From the NCBI RefSeq assembly GCF_034190915.1, contig NW_026947506.1:12027501-12091500 (forward strand): a DNA stretch of 64,000 nucleotides. Direction: 5' to 3'. The notes beneath the pieces are model-generated. The model ran no database searches. It saw only the letters and a list, made by a program, of their open reading frames with translations, and had not been told where the DNA came from. This DNA is from Cavia porcellus (Eukaryota; Chordata; Mammalia; Rodentia; Caviidae). A program made the position numbers and the translations under genes. Shown here piece after piece: positions 45,409 through 56,768 of the stretch. Position 1 is the first letter of the stretch, and every line of letters begins with the position of its first letter.

Positions 45409-46715
45409 AGACCAGGCTTGGAAGGTTTCTGCTGGGAAGAAGGACTGCACTGGTTGTTGGACTCTACATGATGTGTGTTATGGCTTGGCAGAAAGTTTGT
45501 CTGCATTTTGTTCATGCCCAGAGACTTTGCCTGAGATTGAGACAAAGGGCAATGGACTGATTAATCTAAAAAAAAATTAAAAAGCAATCAAACTTTGAGG
45601 CTGTGGCATGGCTATTGTTGGGGCTGTCAGCCAGCTTTATGTTTCAAATCAGGAGAAAAGAGCCCAGCAGGATAATTTCCAATACTGTGAGTTTGGCCAG
45701 AAGGAAAGTTCCAGGAAGGCTGTGGATTATAAAGACAGAGTTGAGATTCTGATTCCTGAGAAACAGAGAGATAAGAAAGATGGCTCCAGGGCATCCCAGG
45801 AAGCGAGTCCCAACCCTTTGAAGCCTCACAGCAAAGGTGAAATAATTTTCTCAGAAAAAAAAGCTACAGAGTGCCATGCTCCAGAATGGTGACAGAGGCC
45901 AAGTGAGGTTCCAGAATGGTGACAGAGGCCACATGAGTTTCCAGAATGGTGGCAACACTGACAAGCTTTTCATCACAATCAGGAAAACAGAGCCCTGCAA
46001 TCCAGGCAACTGACCCCTACAACCAAGAAGGAGAATAGTCTGGCTACTGCTTCAGCTAGCAACAAACTGTGGCAGCATCCACAAGGTGCTGATTTTAGGT
46101 GCAAGGAAAATGCATGAATTCTGAGGGTAAGACAGCTTCCACCTCAATTGCAAGGGCCTGGAAGACCAAGCAATGTGGCCCTGAGAGGGCAATTTGTGAA
46201 GATGTAAGGGTGAAGCTGAAGGTGCAGTGGAGGCCATAGAAGTTTGGAAAAGCCAGGAATGTGGATGATCCAAGGGAATCTGCAAAAAGCGAGCAGAGAA
46301 GATTTAAGAGAAAAGCTGCAGGAGTTGAAATCACCAGAAGTGCCATGGGGGTGGGATCACCCAAGCCTTTTGGAGCTTGTAACCAGATTGCTTCAGATGC
46401 TGAGCTTGAAACTCTAGGACTTAATGTTTGCCCTGCTGGATGTTGGACTTGCTATGTTTCCAATGCTTTATATTCCCCTGTTTGTAACTTTTGGAATGGT
46501 AATGTTTATCTTGTGCCTTTGCATTTCAGAAATGTTTAACCTTGTTTCATTTGTATGGGGGGTTACAGTTAAGAGTTTCCCATGATGTTGGAGGAGACTT
46601 GGGACTTGGACTATTCAGCAGTGCTGAAACTGTTAGGACTTTGGAAACTCTTGGAGGTGCACTAAATGTCTTTTGTATAAAGGATGTACATGAGTCCTGG
46701 GGGCCAGTGGTGGAA
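45409..46715 (+). other. MaLR-like internal region
   Basis: Non-coding internal part before the 3' LTR. It includes the 190-bp segment shared with 3478-3680 (45600-45790) and three ~31-bp repeats of 'ccagaatggtgacagaggcc' type (45880-45955). Frames such as 45608-45892 show no known domain. Confidence 0.6.
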
Positions 46716-47061
46716 TGTCATGGTTTATGTCTGTGGCCCCTAGGCCTCATGAGTTTGAAGTGTGCATTTGTTATTCGTTCATTGTCTAGTGCTTGGATTG
46801 ATGATGTCAGTGCTCCACCCACATAGTGGTGGAGCCAGGATGTGATATAATGGCTGGAAGAAGGTGTGTCTTGCTCTCTTTGCTGGTTTCTGCTTTGCTG
46901 TTGGCAGCCACCATGAACTGCAGCCCAGCCATGCCTGCCTGACTTGGAGCCAACTGAGTGTGGACTGAAACCTCCAAAAACTGTAAGAAATAAAACTTTC
47001 CTTTCCCAATTTTGTGCTTCAGGTATTTTATCTCAGCAATGAGTAAAAAGTAACTAAGACA
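46716..47061 (+). repeat. 3' LTR of MaLR-like element
   Basis: 346 bp, 'tgtcatggtttatg' to 'aactaagaca', with AATAAA near 46989. Followed by ACTGC, matching 35302-35306. Confidence 0.85.
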
Positions 47062-47066
47062 ACTGC

Positions 47067-47600
47067 CAAAAGAAATCTTTGATTATGTGATCCAGATATG
47101 GAAAAAGAGAAAGATTATTGAGCTCAAAATGAAAGGAACAGCTGTTCACAGAGTGGACAAGTGGATAAACATAGACAGACAATCTGTGTGGATTCAAACA
47201 AACACAGAAGTAAGCACAGAGCTTGTGGGGGTCTGTGAGAACCCTTTAAGTTCCTCAGAGGCCATTTGTGTACTTGTACCATACCCCTTTGTTAAACTAC
47301 CTCATCCCCTACACCCCGTGCTCCCAGTGCTGGAACACCTACACACCTCCAGCACTCAGGGTTTTCCCAGATGTTCTTGGACACTTGAGCACTCCTGTAT
47401 GGACATATTTGTTTTCTGCTTTACAGGTTTGAACAATCACTAGCTCAGCAACTCCCAGCAACTGCTTACAAAAAACTAAACAGACAACTGATATATGGAG
47501 AGACTGACAAACATCTCATAATATCAGAGTGTACTTGAGCATATGCTTAAGCCCAATGACAATACCTTCTTACAAATTTAGAGTCTACAACTATAAATCA
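47067..47600 (-). pseudogene. env: Class II ERV env region, proximal part
   Basis: Lies between the integrase remnant and the MaLR insertion. No clear env motif is readable; assigned by position only. The stretch on the + strand contains no recognisable element. Confidence 0.4.
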
Positions 47601-48580
47601 ATCAGTTGAATTTTTTATAGGCCAACTAGCTGAGATGCTGTATAAAAGGATCTGAGGTTTGATTCAGGGAGAGGTGAAATGGTGGAATTATGTTGTGGAG
47701 CCTGTTGTGCCAACTCATTCCATGGTAAGGAAAACACAATTATCAGAAATCCACACAAGGTCATGGCAATAACACGGAAACATCCCCTCTTCTCCAAATC
47801 AGCAGGGGCAAAAGCCTCTGCCCACAAGGGTCTGGGGGTGTTTTGTATAATACAAAAGCCTTTGTCAGAGGTATATCCTGGTAAAAACATATTTGAACTA
47901 GGGAAGACAAATACTTTGTTGGGAAAGAGAAGTGACTTACAGTAAAGAGCACTATGGACAGAATAGTAAGAACCTGTGCAGGAAGTGCATTATTCTCCTT
48001 TGTTTCAAGAGAAGAGATTTGAGGGTATAATGAGCTTGCTCAATGATTGCTTGGCCAGTGGCATTATAGGGGATACAAGTTACATGACAAAAGTTCCATG
48101 TGGAACAAAAGGAAGCAAAAGCCTGTGAGATATAGTCTGGACCACTGACAGTTTTAAGGAAAGAAGATACACCCATGACTTCAAATGAAGCCAGGAGATG
48201 TTGAATTACATGTCAGGCAGATTCACCATGCTGTGGGAAGCACAAATAAAAGTAGAAAATGTATCAGCAGAAATGTGAAGAAATGAAAAATAAATCAAGG
48301 AACAGTGTGTGGCATGTTTACCAAGATTCATTGGAGCAGAGGCCATGAGAGTTGACAGCATCACAGGGGAAAGGGTGAGGCATAGCAGCACAATGGAAAC
48401 CTGTGGAAATTAAAACTCTAGCCACAGAAGGTGGAATGTGAAACAACTTGTGCAAGGAACATTCTGACTCGTGGAAAAAGGTGGGGATTTCTTTAGTGTT
48501 ATCAAATGATGGTAGACTACAAATTAATCTCAAGAGCAGCCTGAACTGCATATAGAGACACTTTGTCCAAAGGACCCTGT
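47601..48580 (-). pseudogene. pol: Class II ERV integrase remnant
   Basis: The minus-strand frame 47952-48176 reads like a beta-type integrase core: 'YISQAFASFC', 'GIPYN'-like 'CIPYNATGQAIIEQAH' (with the catalytic Glu region) and 'TLKSLLLKQ'. The frame at 48206-48391 carries 'DTFSTFI..SH', the first-Asp region. Stops and frame shifts separate them. The C-terminal part near 47890-47615 is poorly preserved. Confidence 0.75.
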
Positions 48581-49000
48581 CCAAAAAAAGAAGGAACAGA
48601 ATATTCCATGCTTGATCAGTAATAGCATTATCATATCAAACAAGAGGCAGGGCTTAATCACTACCTATATGTAAAAGAACAAGAGGGGCATGGTGAAGGC
48701 AAAGAGGAGACTGTAGATGTAAAAAGAGACATTAAGTGAGTCTATGGCTACAGGAGAGATAACAAGAGAAGATAAGTGTGGGATAGCATTATGTACATAT
48801 AAAGAGGCAGTAACTAAGTTAAGGACTTGGGATGAAAAAGTTGGCAAAGCAAGGATAACACAGAGAGCTCATTGCATTGACAAGAGGTTTGTAGCACTGA
48901 ATACATGTGTTTCCAAGTATTATGAAAACATATGTTACAGTTTCATGATGGGGGGTTTCCATCAGTGAAGACAGTGAGGGCACTATTTAAAGGGGGTACT
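48581..49000 (-). pseudogene. pol: Class II ERV RNase H remnant
   Basis: The minus-strand translation near 48985 has 'TVFTDGN' (first catalytic Asp), and the frame 48665-48847 has 'SSQVLNLVT.SLYVHNAIP', which corresponds to the later 'TDS.YV' motif of beta-type RNase H. A B1-like remnant lies at about 48530-48590. The reverse transcriptase that should precede it is not found. Confidence 0.65.
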
Positions 49001-49109
49001 AACCAAATAAGTTTGAAGAAAAAAGGGAAGTAGGGTAAATAGAGACAAACAATGATCATGGGGCATATCAAAAGAAATGGAATCAACATAGACAGCCAAA
49101 GCCACTTGC

Positions 49110-49202
49110 AGAGACTTTTTTTTTTCGTCCCAGGCATCAAAATCATGACTGTACACTTGTAAGGCAGGCATGCATGCCACTGAGCTAAATTCCCAGGCCT
49201 GA
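49110..49202 (-). mobile_element. ID-like SINE (minus)
   Basis: 'ttttttttttcgtcccaggc' through 'ccactgagctaaattcccag'. It lies in the gap between the protease and RNase H remnants. Confidence 0.7.
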
Positions 49203-49600
49203 GTTTGCAGAGAGAACAGCAGAGGATAGCAAAAAGGAATAGTTAGCCTTGGTAAATGGTAAGACAATATTGATTAAATCAATTCCAAGGACTATAGGTG
49301 TTCCAGTACATCTCAAGAGATGAGAGGGAATAGCATTGACAATGGGAAATAAAGTATTGCCAGGTGAGTGGATTAAAACAAAACTATCAGCTCCAGTGTG
49401 TAGCAAACCTGAATAGGAAAGGTTGTCAATAGTTAAAGAGAGGTTTCAGCATTCATCTCCCAGGGGAATAGCCACCACAGTAGAGCCAAATGCTTGCTTT
49501 CCATTAATAACATCACAAGTTTTAGAGGAGACAAGGCAAGACAATTAGTTGGGCTACAGATTCAAGAAAATTAGGTGAATGGGTAAGAGAAATCAAAATT
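49203..49600 (-). pseudogene. pro: Class II ERV protease remnant
   Basis: The minus-strand frame 49185-49406 begins with 'HTGADS', close to the retroviral DTGAD(S/T) active site, and has 'PIVLGIDLI', resembling the beta protease C-terminal motif. Only a fragment remains. Confidence 0.55.
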
Positions 49601-50900
49601 GAAGCAACAATATGCCTGTATTACCAGCATCAAAGATGCCAAGGATAGCAAAAGTGCCTCTTTTATGACGCAGGTGAACAGGAAAGAACTGGTCAGCTGT
49701 CCCAGGAGGTAAAGGATCATAAAAGCAGTAAGAACCTTCTAAAACATACCAGGGGATTCCAAGCCAGTGTCAGATATCATAGTAACATCTTTTAAAACCT
49801 TTTTTTAGCCTTGGTTTGCATTTTTGTATGTTAATTGCTTTAACAAGATAGAGGCTACTGCCTTGTTGTCCACCTGGTATTGAATAGCTTTATTTAATCT
49901 TCTATAAATGCAAGGCAAGGTTCAGTGTCCTCCTGTTTAATAGTACTAAAGGAACCTTGTGTGTCCACAGCTTCAGGGGTTCTTTTTCAAGCTTTTAAAG
50001 CAATTTGAGTATAATAGTCTGAGGGTAGCAATAAACTTATTGGCAAGTATCTGAAAAATCTCTCTCCACTTATAATTCAGCAGCTCCTATAGGAATATAG
50101 CAATCAATATTATTTATAGCTTGCATGTCCTCAGCACTCAGTATGTTCTTAAGTCATCAAACGGATACTGGGCTGGAGTGAAAATAGTACTCACTGAGAC
50201 TTTCCAGTCCAAAGGGGTCATTTCACAACCATGAACGATACCCTCAATAATGCCAACTACAAAAGTACTTTTAAATCCATATTCCTTGACAGCCATTTTA
50301 AACTCTTTATCTTTCTTGTTTTTATTTTTGGAACATAGGATTCAACTCCTAAACTTGTGAGTGTCATGCAGCCATGTAGGCCACCGAGATTACCCCCTGC
50401 CCCTTTTAGTAGTGCAAACATTTAAAGTGGGTTCTTTTCCTGTTGATACAAAATAGGTTAAGCAATTAATTTGCCATGTTGTCTACCTTCTTGGGCCATC
50501 TTTTGCATGGGAGGTTGAACAGGTGAAGAGTTGTCCTTAGGTTTTACAGGATTTGCATCTTTTGGAGGCAGCAGCAGGAGGAGGTGGAGAAACAGTAGAA
50601 GTGAGGCATCCAGGAAAACTGGGAAGCCAACCATGCATTGTTCCACATGCCTGTCAAATGTCACAGCATCCCAGCAAAGATACCAAGTGTGCAATATAGA
50701 CTTCTGAGCTCAAGGCTCCTCAATGCAGCAGTTTATGTAGGTTTTTCCCAATCTTCCACAGTGATCACACCAACCTCCAAATAACAAGGAGAATGACTAT
50801 GAATTGCCCACAAGAGGTACTCCAAACTATCCTTGGAAGTAACATGGTCCACCTTCCTAAGGAAATGCAGTTCTGCATTATGTTTCTGTTGCCCTTAGAC
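49601..50900 (-). pseudogene. gag: Class II ERV gag 3' part (nucleocapsid) and spacer
   Basis: Minus-strand translation near 50790-50735 contains 'CDHCGRLGKTYINC', a degenerate zinc-knuckle spacing. The 50458-50694 frame has a proline/lysine-rich tail typical of regions after NC. An ID-like SINE remnant (minus) lies at about 50315-50405. Matrix and capsid are absent: only about 270 bp separate this from the primer site. Confidence 0.5.
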
Positions 50901-51062
50901 ACAAAATTATCCATGATTTAATGGGTAAAGGGGTTTTTTTAAACAAAGAAAATGAAAGGATTTTCCAAAGAAAGTGAAATAGACTTGCTTTGGGGGCTGT
51001 ATTCCACCCCAGGAACTCAACAAAAGTAAGTTACACTCTACATCAGACATCTCCACTGTAGA

Positions 51063-51080
51063 GTCCCTGCTCAGGCACCA
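51063..51080 (-). other. Primer-binding site, tRNA-Lys-like (minus)
   Basis: The + strand 'gtccctgctcaggcacca' is the reverse complement of a lysine-tRNA primer site at 15 of 18 positions, adjacent to the LTR. It supports class II assignment and the minus orientation. Confidence 0.7.
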
Positions 51081-51086
51081 AGATTT

Positions 51087-51542
51087 TGGGTTCCATTCCT
51101 GGATCCCCAGCCCCTCAAACAGGTACATGGCAAAGGCCCAAAACAGGTGCATGGCAAAGGCCCAAGGTGCATGGCAAAGGCCCAAAACAATGAAACAGGT
51201 GCATGGCAAAGGCCCAAAACAATGAAACAAGTGACACAATCTTTAGGGTTGCAGGAGAATTAAAATTCTTGGCAGAGCTCATAACTCTGCTAGCCACCTG
51301 GCTGAATGATGTTGGGTAGTAAGTATTTAATCTGAACCAGAAAGGAGTTTAGTGGACAATGGAGGAAACCAGAGTACAATCTTGGGAGGGGTTTGAGGAT
51401 CTTTCAAAGCAACAAATGATTCTAATTTAGGTAAACTATCTTGCCCTATCTTGCCCCCTTTGAGGTCTACTTATTCTCAGTTCAATCATGCCCAGGCCAT
51501 GCCACAGGCTTGCATGTGTATTCAGCTTCAATGGCTCCAACA
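51087..51542 (-). repeat. 5' LTR of class II ERV
   Basis: About 456 bp, related to 33401-33782 with an extra minisatellite near its left end. The minus-strand start is TGTTGGAGCC at 51542. Confidence 0.7.
51115..51235. repeat. Minisatellite inside class II LTR
   Basis: 'ggtgcatggcaaaggcccaa' repeated four times, with or without 'aacaatgaaaca' linkers. The other LTR (33401-33782) lacks the array, so it grew after insertion or was lost there. Confidence 0.85.
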
Positions 51543-52799
51543 TTTTTCCATATAATGACATCAATCACAAGTGCACATCACTCAGGTCTCATTCAAACAC
51601 TGGCACTTTCTCTCGTTCCCACACATAGCCTTTCAATTTTACTTAATACTGATAGACATTTGCCCTATCTCATCTCATTTATGCTTAGTCACCATGCTCA
51701 ACAGAAGAGAATTTGTCAGTCTGAGCCATGAGATGCTGAGGACAGAGTAACACTTTGATTTTGATCAATACTGTTTCTCAGCATGCATAATATTTTTAGA
51801 CCAAGTGAGTATGAACCTCACAGTAGTGATAATAAGGAAAAATTAAAATTGGAAGATGCTGTAAGAAAATGAGAAAAGGCAGTGTGAAACTCTCTAGCTC
51901 AATTGAAGAGTAAAATTGCATTTTACCTAGAGTTGTTTCAATAACACAATTAGGTTACCCAGACAATGTAAAAATAGCATTGATGGCATGAACAGTAGTT
52001 TGAAGCAAAGACATGAGGATCTGCTGACCATAGAGACATGGCATTGTTACACACTTTGTAATGTAGACTAAAAAGGAGAAGGGAGTCTCTGAGAAACTTA
52101 TCCCTCTTGTGCTTGTAGAAGTCTAGTAAAATGTTGCAGAACCACTTAGGTTCAAGGCAAATTCTAGATGGTATAAGGGGAGCCTATATTTGAATTTCCA
52201 TGAGTTCTGATACATCTATGCTGCTCTAATAATTGATTATTGTGAACTCAGATTGTGCATCTTACATCTTTTTCACATCAGCAAAATCAGTAAAAGATAT
52301 GGGAGACTTTCAAATTATATTTTTTCAGAACAGAACAATTTAAGCAACACAGTATTTCACCACAAGATAACCCAATATATCGGTAGCTACCATAATTTCT
52401 CTTTCCTTGAAATAGTTGAGTATACCTTCATATACAATAGTACAAACATAACAAAATAGTATAAAACTATTATAGAGAATGAAATTATTACAGGACATTC
52501 AAAACCAAATAACTGAAAATGGAAAATTGTTACCACACTATCTCATTATTCATAAAAGATTTGTTTATTCTATCACAAAAAGATTTGTTTATTAATAAAA
52601 TCCAGTAAGATAAAACATGAAGTAACCAATGGAAACAGAAGAACAAAAGCATGGTAGCAGTTCAAAGCAAGATGATATTAAATTACCAGTGGCTATTATA
52701 ATGTCTTGTTTTCTTAAAAATAGCTGTTCATACAATCACAGATAAAAAAAAATCAAACAATCCACGATAAAACCATTCCAACTAATGAATGGGAACAAT
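51543..52799. other. Unassigned AT-rich sequence
   Basis: No gene, SINE or LTR recognised. The reading frame 51441-51731 begins inside the LTR and shows no known domain. Confidence 0.4.
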
Positions 52800-55700
52800 G
52801 TGAGTGTCCAAAGCAATATAATGGGGAATCATGATTACCATACACTCTTATGTATTCTTAGTGGTTCTTACATTAGGGAGAGTATACAGTATTAATACAT
52901 GTGAGTTTGATTTATTTCATGTATGAGTAAAGTCTCAAGTTGAATCCATTTATTTATAAATATCTCAATGTGATCATTCTTTATAGCTGAATAGTGCTCC
53001 ATTGAATAAATACCACAGATTTTATCCATTCCTCACATTACAGACACTTAGGCTGTTTCCAAGATCTGGTTATTACAAATTGTGCTGCTATAAAAATGGG
53101 TGTACATATATCACTGATGTATGATGCTTTCAGTTCTTCTGGGTATATGCCTAGAAGTGGAATAGGTGGATCAAGTGGGACTTCACATCCCAGCTTTTTG
53201 AGAAATCTCAATACTGACCTCCATAATGATTTCACCAGTTTAAACCCCCATGAACAGTGCATTTTCCCCACAGCCTCTCAAGCATTGGTTGTTGGTAGTT
53301 TTCTTGATCCTGGCCATTCTTTCTGGAGTGAGATGGAATCTCAGTGTAGTTTTAATTTGCATTTCTCTAATGAGTAATGATGATGAACATTTTTTTTCAT
53401 GTATTTATTTGTCATTTGTATTTCTTCATCTGAGAACTCTGTATTCATCTCAAATGCTATTTTTGGTTTGGATCTTTGAATTTTGGGGGTCCGATTTTTC
53501 TTTAATTCTCTATATATTTTAGATAGAAATCCTTTGTCTGAGGAATGGTTCACTAAGATTTTTTTCCCAACTTATGGGTTTTTTTTTTTTTTACTATGCT
53601 GGAGATTTCTTTTGACATGCAGAAACTTTTTGATAAGATGTGATCCGTTATTGATTCTGGGAAGTATTTCTGGTGTGGTTTGATTCCTGTTCATGAATTC
53701 TCTACCTACTCCTAAATCTTCAAGATTTGCTCCCTGTTTATTTTCCAACAGATTTAGTGTTTCTGTTATAATATTCATATCTTTGAACAACACCTATGTG
53801 GTGACAGGCATGGGTCTAGTTTAATTTTCAGCCTATGGTGAGCCAGTTTTTCAAGCACAATTCATTGAAAAGACTGTGGTTCTTCCAGTGAACATGTTTG
53901 GACCCTTTATCAAAGATAAGATGGTTGAGTTTGTTTGTAGTTGTGGTTGTATATTCTAATTTATTCCATTGATCTTCAGATCTGTTTTTATTCCAATATC
54001 ATGTTGATTTTATTATAATTGCTTAGTAGTATAAGTTCGACTCAGGGATTGTGATGCCTCCTGCCTTTCCTTTGCTGCTTAGGATTGCCTTGCTATTCTA
54101 GGTCTCTTCTGGTTCCAGATTAATTTTAGGAGTGATTTCTATAGATCTATGAGGTATGTTGATGTCATATTCATTGGAATTGCTGTGAATTTGTGTAAAA
54201 GTTTTGAGAGAAAGGCCATTTTCACAATATTTAGTTGTCCTATGCATGAACAAGCAATATCGTTCCATTTTATGAGATTCTCTTGGATTTCTTTTTCAGG
54301 ATATTATAATTTTCCTTATATAGACTTTTTAAATTACTTTTGTGAGATTAATTCCAAAGTATTTTTTTAGGTGATAATGTGAAGTGTGTGGCTTTTCATA
54401 TTTCTCTCTCAATGATTTTGTTTTTAGTGTATAGGAATGCTATTAATTTTTGAGTATTGACTTTGTATTCAGCTACTTTGCTGAATTTATTGTATCTAGG
54501 AGACTTCCAATGGAATTTTGAGGGTCTTCTATGTAGAATATCATGTCATCTGCAAATAATAATAATTTAACTTCCTCTTTTCCTATCTCTACCCCTTTAA
54601 TTTCTGTCTATTATCTAATTGCTTTGGCTAGTATTTCCAGTACTATTTTGAATAGGAACAGTGATGAAGGACTTCCTTGCCTTGTGCCTTATTTTAAGGT
54701 AAATGCCTTCAGCTTTTGGCCATTTAATATGATGCTGGCTGATGGTTGGTCAAAGATGACCTTTATCATATTGAGGTAAAGGTCATCTATTCCAATTTTC
54801 TGTAAGGTTCTTTTCATGAATGGAAGTTGCACCTTATGAAAAGCTTTTTCTGCATCTATAGAAATGCTCATGTGATTCTTACCTTTGGTTTTATTGATAT
54901 GGTGGATCACATTGATTGATTTACATATGGTGAAACATCCCTGCATGCCTGGGATGAATCGCACTTGGTTGTGGTGTATCATCTTGATGATTTGCTGCAT
55001 CCTCTTTGCCAATATATTACTGAGGATTTTTGCATCTCTGTTCATTAGGGAGACTGGCCTGTAGTTCTGTTTTTTAGTTGGGTCTTTCTCAGGTTTTGCA
55101 ACTAGAATAATATTTGCTCCCAGGAATGATTAAGGAAGAATTGTTTTTCTTTTGATTTAATTGAAGTGTGTGAGGAGTGATGGCATTAAGTTCTTTGTAT
55201 TTCTTGTAGAATTCCACAGTGAATCCATCTGTGACTGGGCTCTTCTTTGTACGTAAGGAGAATTATTATATTTTCAATTTCATTAATAGAGATTGAGTTA
55301 TGCAGTAGTTTTACAGCTTTTTGATCGAGCTTTCATACTTCATATGTTTCTAGGAATCTGTCCATTTCTTCAGGATTATTAAACCAGTGAAAGTAGAGAA
55401 TTTTAAAATAGGTGTTGATGATCTTTATTTCCCGAGTCTGTTATGATTTTGTAATTTGCATTCCTTATTTCAGGAATTTAAGCTTCTTCTTCCCTTTTTT
55501 AAATAGGGTAGCTTAGGTGTTTATGAATTTTATTTATTCTTTCACAGAACCAACTCTTTCAGTCATTGATTTTTTGGATTGTGTTATTAGTCTCTATTTC
55601 ACTAATTTCTGCTCTGATTTTTATAATTTCCTCCCTTCTTTTGGCTTTGGGCTTCACTTGCTCTTGTCTTTCTAGATATTTGAGGTGTAGCATCAGATTG

Positions 55701-56768
55701 TTTATTTTTATTCATTCTGTTTTCCTGATGTGGGAAGTCAGTGCAATAAATTTTCCTCTGAGGACTGCTTTATTGCCTCCCATACATTCCAGTAAATTGT
55801 ATCTGTTCTTTTGTTTACTTTTAGGTATTGTCTAATTTGTTCTATAATTTCCCCTGTGACCCACGGATTGCTCATGAGTTTATTATTCAATTTCTATGTG
55901 TTTGTGTGATTTTTGCAGTTTCTTTTATCATTAGTTACTAGATTTATGGAACTATGATCTTATAACATGCATGAGATAATTTCAACTCTTTTGCATTTAT
56001 TTAAAAATGTTCTGTGGGCTAGTATATGGTCTATTTTAGCGAATATCCCATGTAATGCTGAGAGAATATACATTCTGATGTTGTCATGTGGAATACTCTG
56101 TGTATGCCCATCAGGTCCATTAGTTTACAGGTGTGATTCAGTTCTGTTATTTCTTTGCTGATTTTTGTCTGGTTGATCTGTCTCTGGGTGTGTTAAGTTC
56201 TGTCTCTGGTGTGTTAAGTTCTCCTGATAGAATTGTGTTATTGCTTATTTGATTTTTCACATTTATATATACTTGATTTGGATAACTTTGTGTTCTGGAA
56301 TTTGGTGCCTATGTATTTAAGAGAGTTATCTCTTCCTCTTGAAGCTTTCCCCTAACCTGTATGTAGTGACCTTCTTTATGTCTTAGAATCATTCCTAATT
56401 TGAAGTTCACACTGTCTGCAAACAAAATAGCTACCCTTGTTTTTTTTCACTTCCTGTTGCATTTTGTATTGTTTTTCACCTTTGAATTTCAATTGGTGAG
56501 TTTAATTTTTGGTTAGATGGGTTTCTTGTAGACAGCATGTGATTGGCAATTGTTTCTTGTTCCGTTCTACCAGTCAGTTTCTTTTAATTGGTGAATTGAG
56601 CCCATTCACATTAATGTTTATAACTGTTATATATTGGTTTACTGTGCTTGATTGTCTGTCTTGCTTAGTAGTTTTACTCTCTGAGTATCTAAACTGTCTT
56701 TCAGTATTCTTTGAAGGGATGGCTTGGTGGTCATAAATTTCTTTAGATGTTCTTTGTCATGAAAGGTA
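52800..56768 (-). pseudogene. 5'-truncated LINE-1 (minus), decayed ORF2
   Basis: Collinear in reverse with 39.9-44.26 kb: the 3' UTR start ('atggggaatcatgattacca' at 52827), then ORF2 C-terminus, RT ('cttgccttgtgcc', about 54678), endonuclease and the ORF1 C-terminus ('ttctttgtcatgaaagg' near 56750), where it is truncated. Many stops and indels; longest frames about 120 residues. Confidence 0.85.

Larger units (their letters stand above)
35307..47061 (+). mobile_element. MaLR-like LTR element containing two LINE-1-type insertions
   Basis: A 3' LTR at 46716-47061 and a truncated 5' LTR at 35307-35533 share 'tttatgtctgtg.cccc..aggcctca' and 'gccaccatgaactg'. A perfect 5-bp ACTGC repeat flanks the whole (35302-35306, 47062-47066), the size expected for ERVL-MaLR elements. 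The LTR tail ('cagcaatgagtaaaaagtaactaagaca') is MaLR-like. Non-coding internal sequence is at 45409-46715. The rest of the 5' LTR and some of the interior are missing. Confidence 0.8.
33401..51542 (-). mobile_element. Class II (betaretrovirus-like) ERV, minus, split by later insertions
   Basis: The two minus-strand LTRs share their ends (right end 'atggctccaaca' in both). The right one is followed on the minus strand by a tRNA-Lys-like primer site, then NC, protease, RNase H, integrase and env fragments in order. The left LTR is preceded by a polypurine tract. Removing the MaLR element (35307-47061 with one ACTGC) leaves about 6.4 kb. gag is nearly all lost and RT is missing. It is decayed and inactive. 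Confidence 0.75.

Noticed and set aside
47679..47945. Plus-strand 88-codon frame near 47.7 kb
   Set aside because: The minus strand carries the ERV integrase end and env region here; the plus frame has no recognisable domain.
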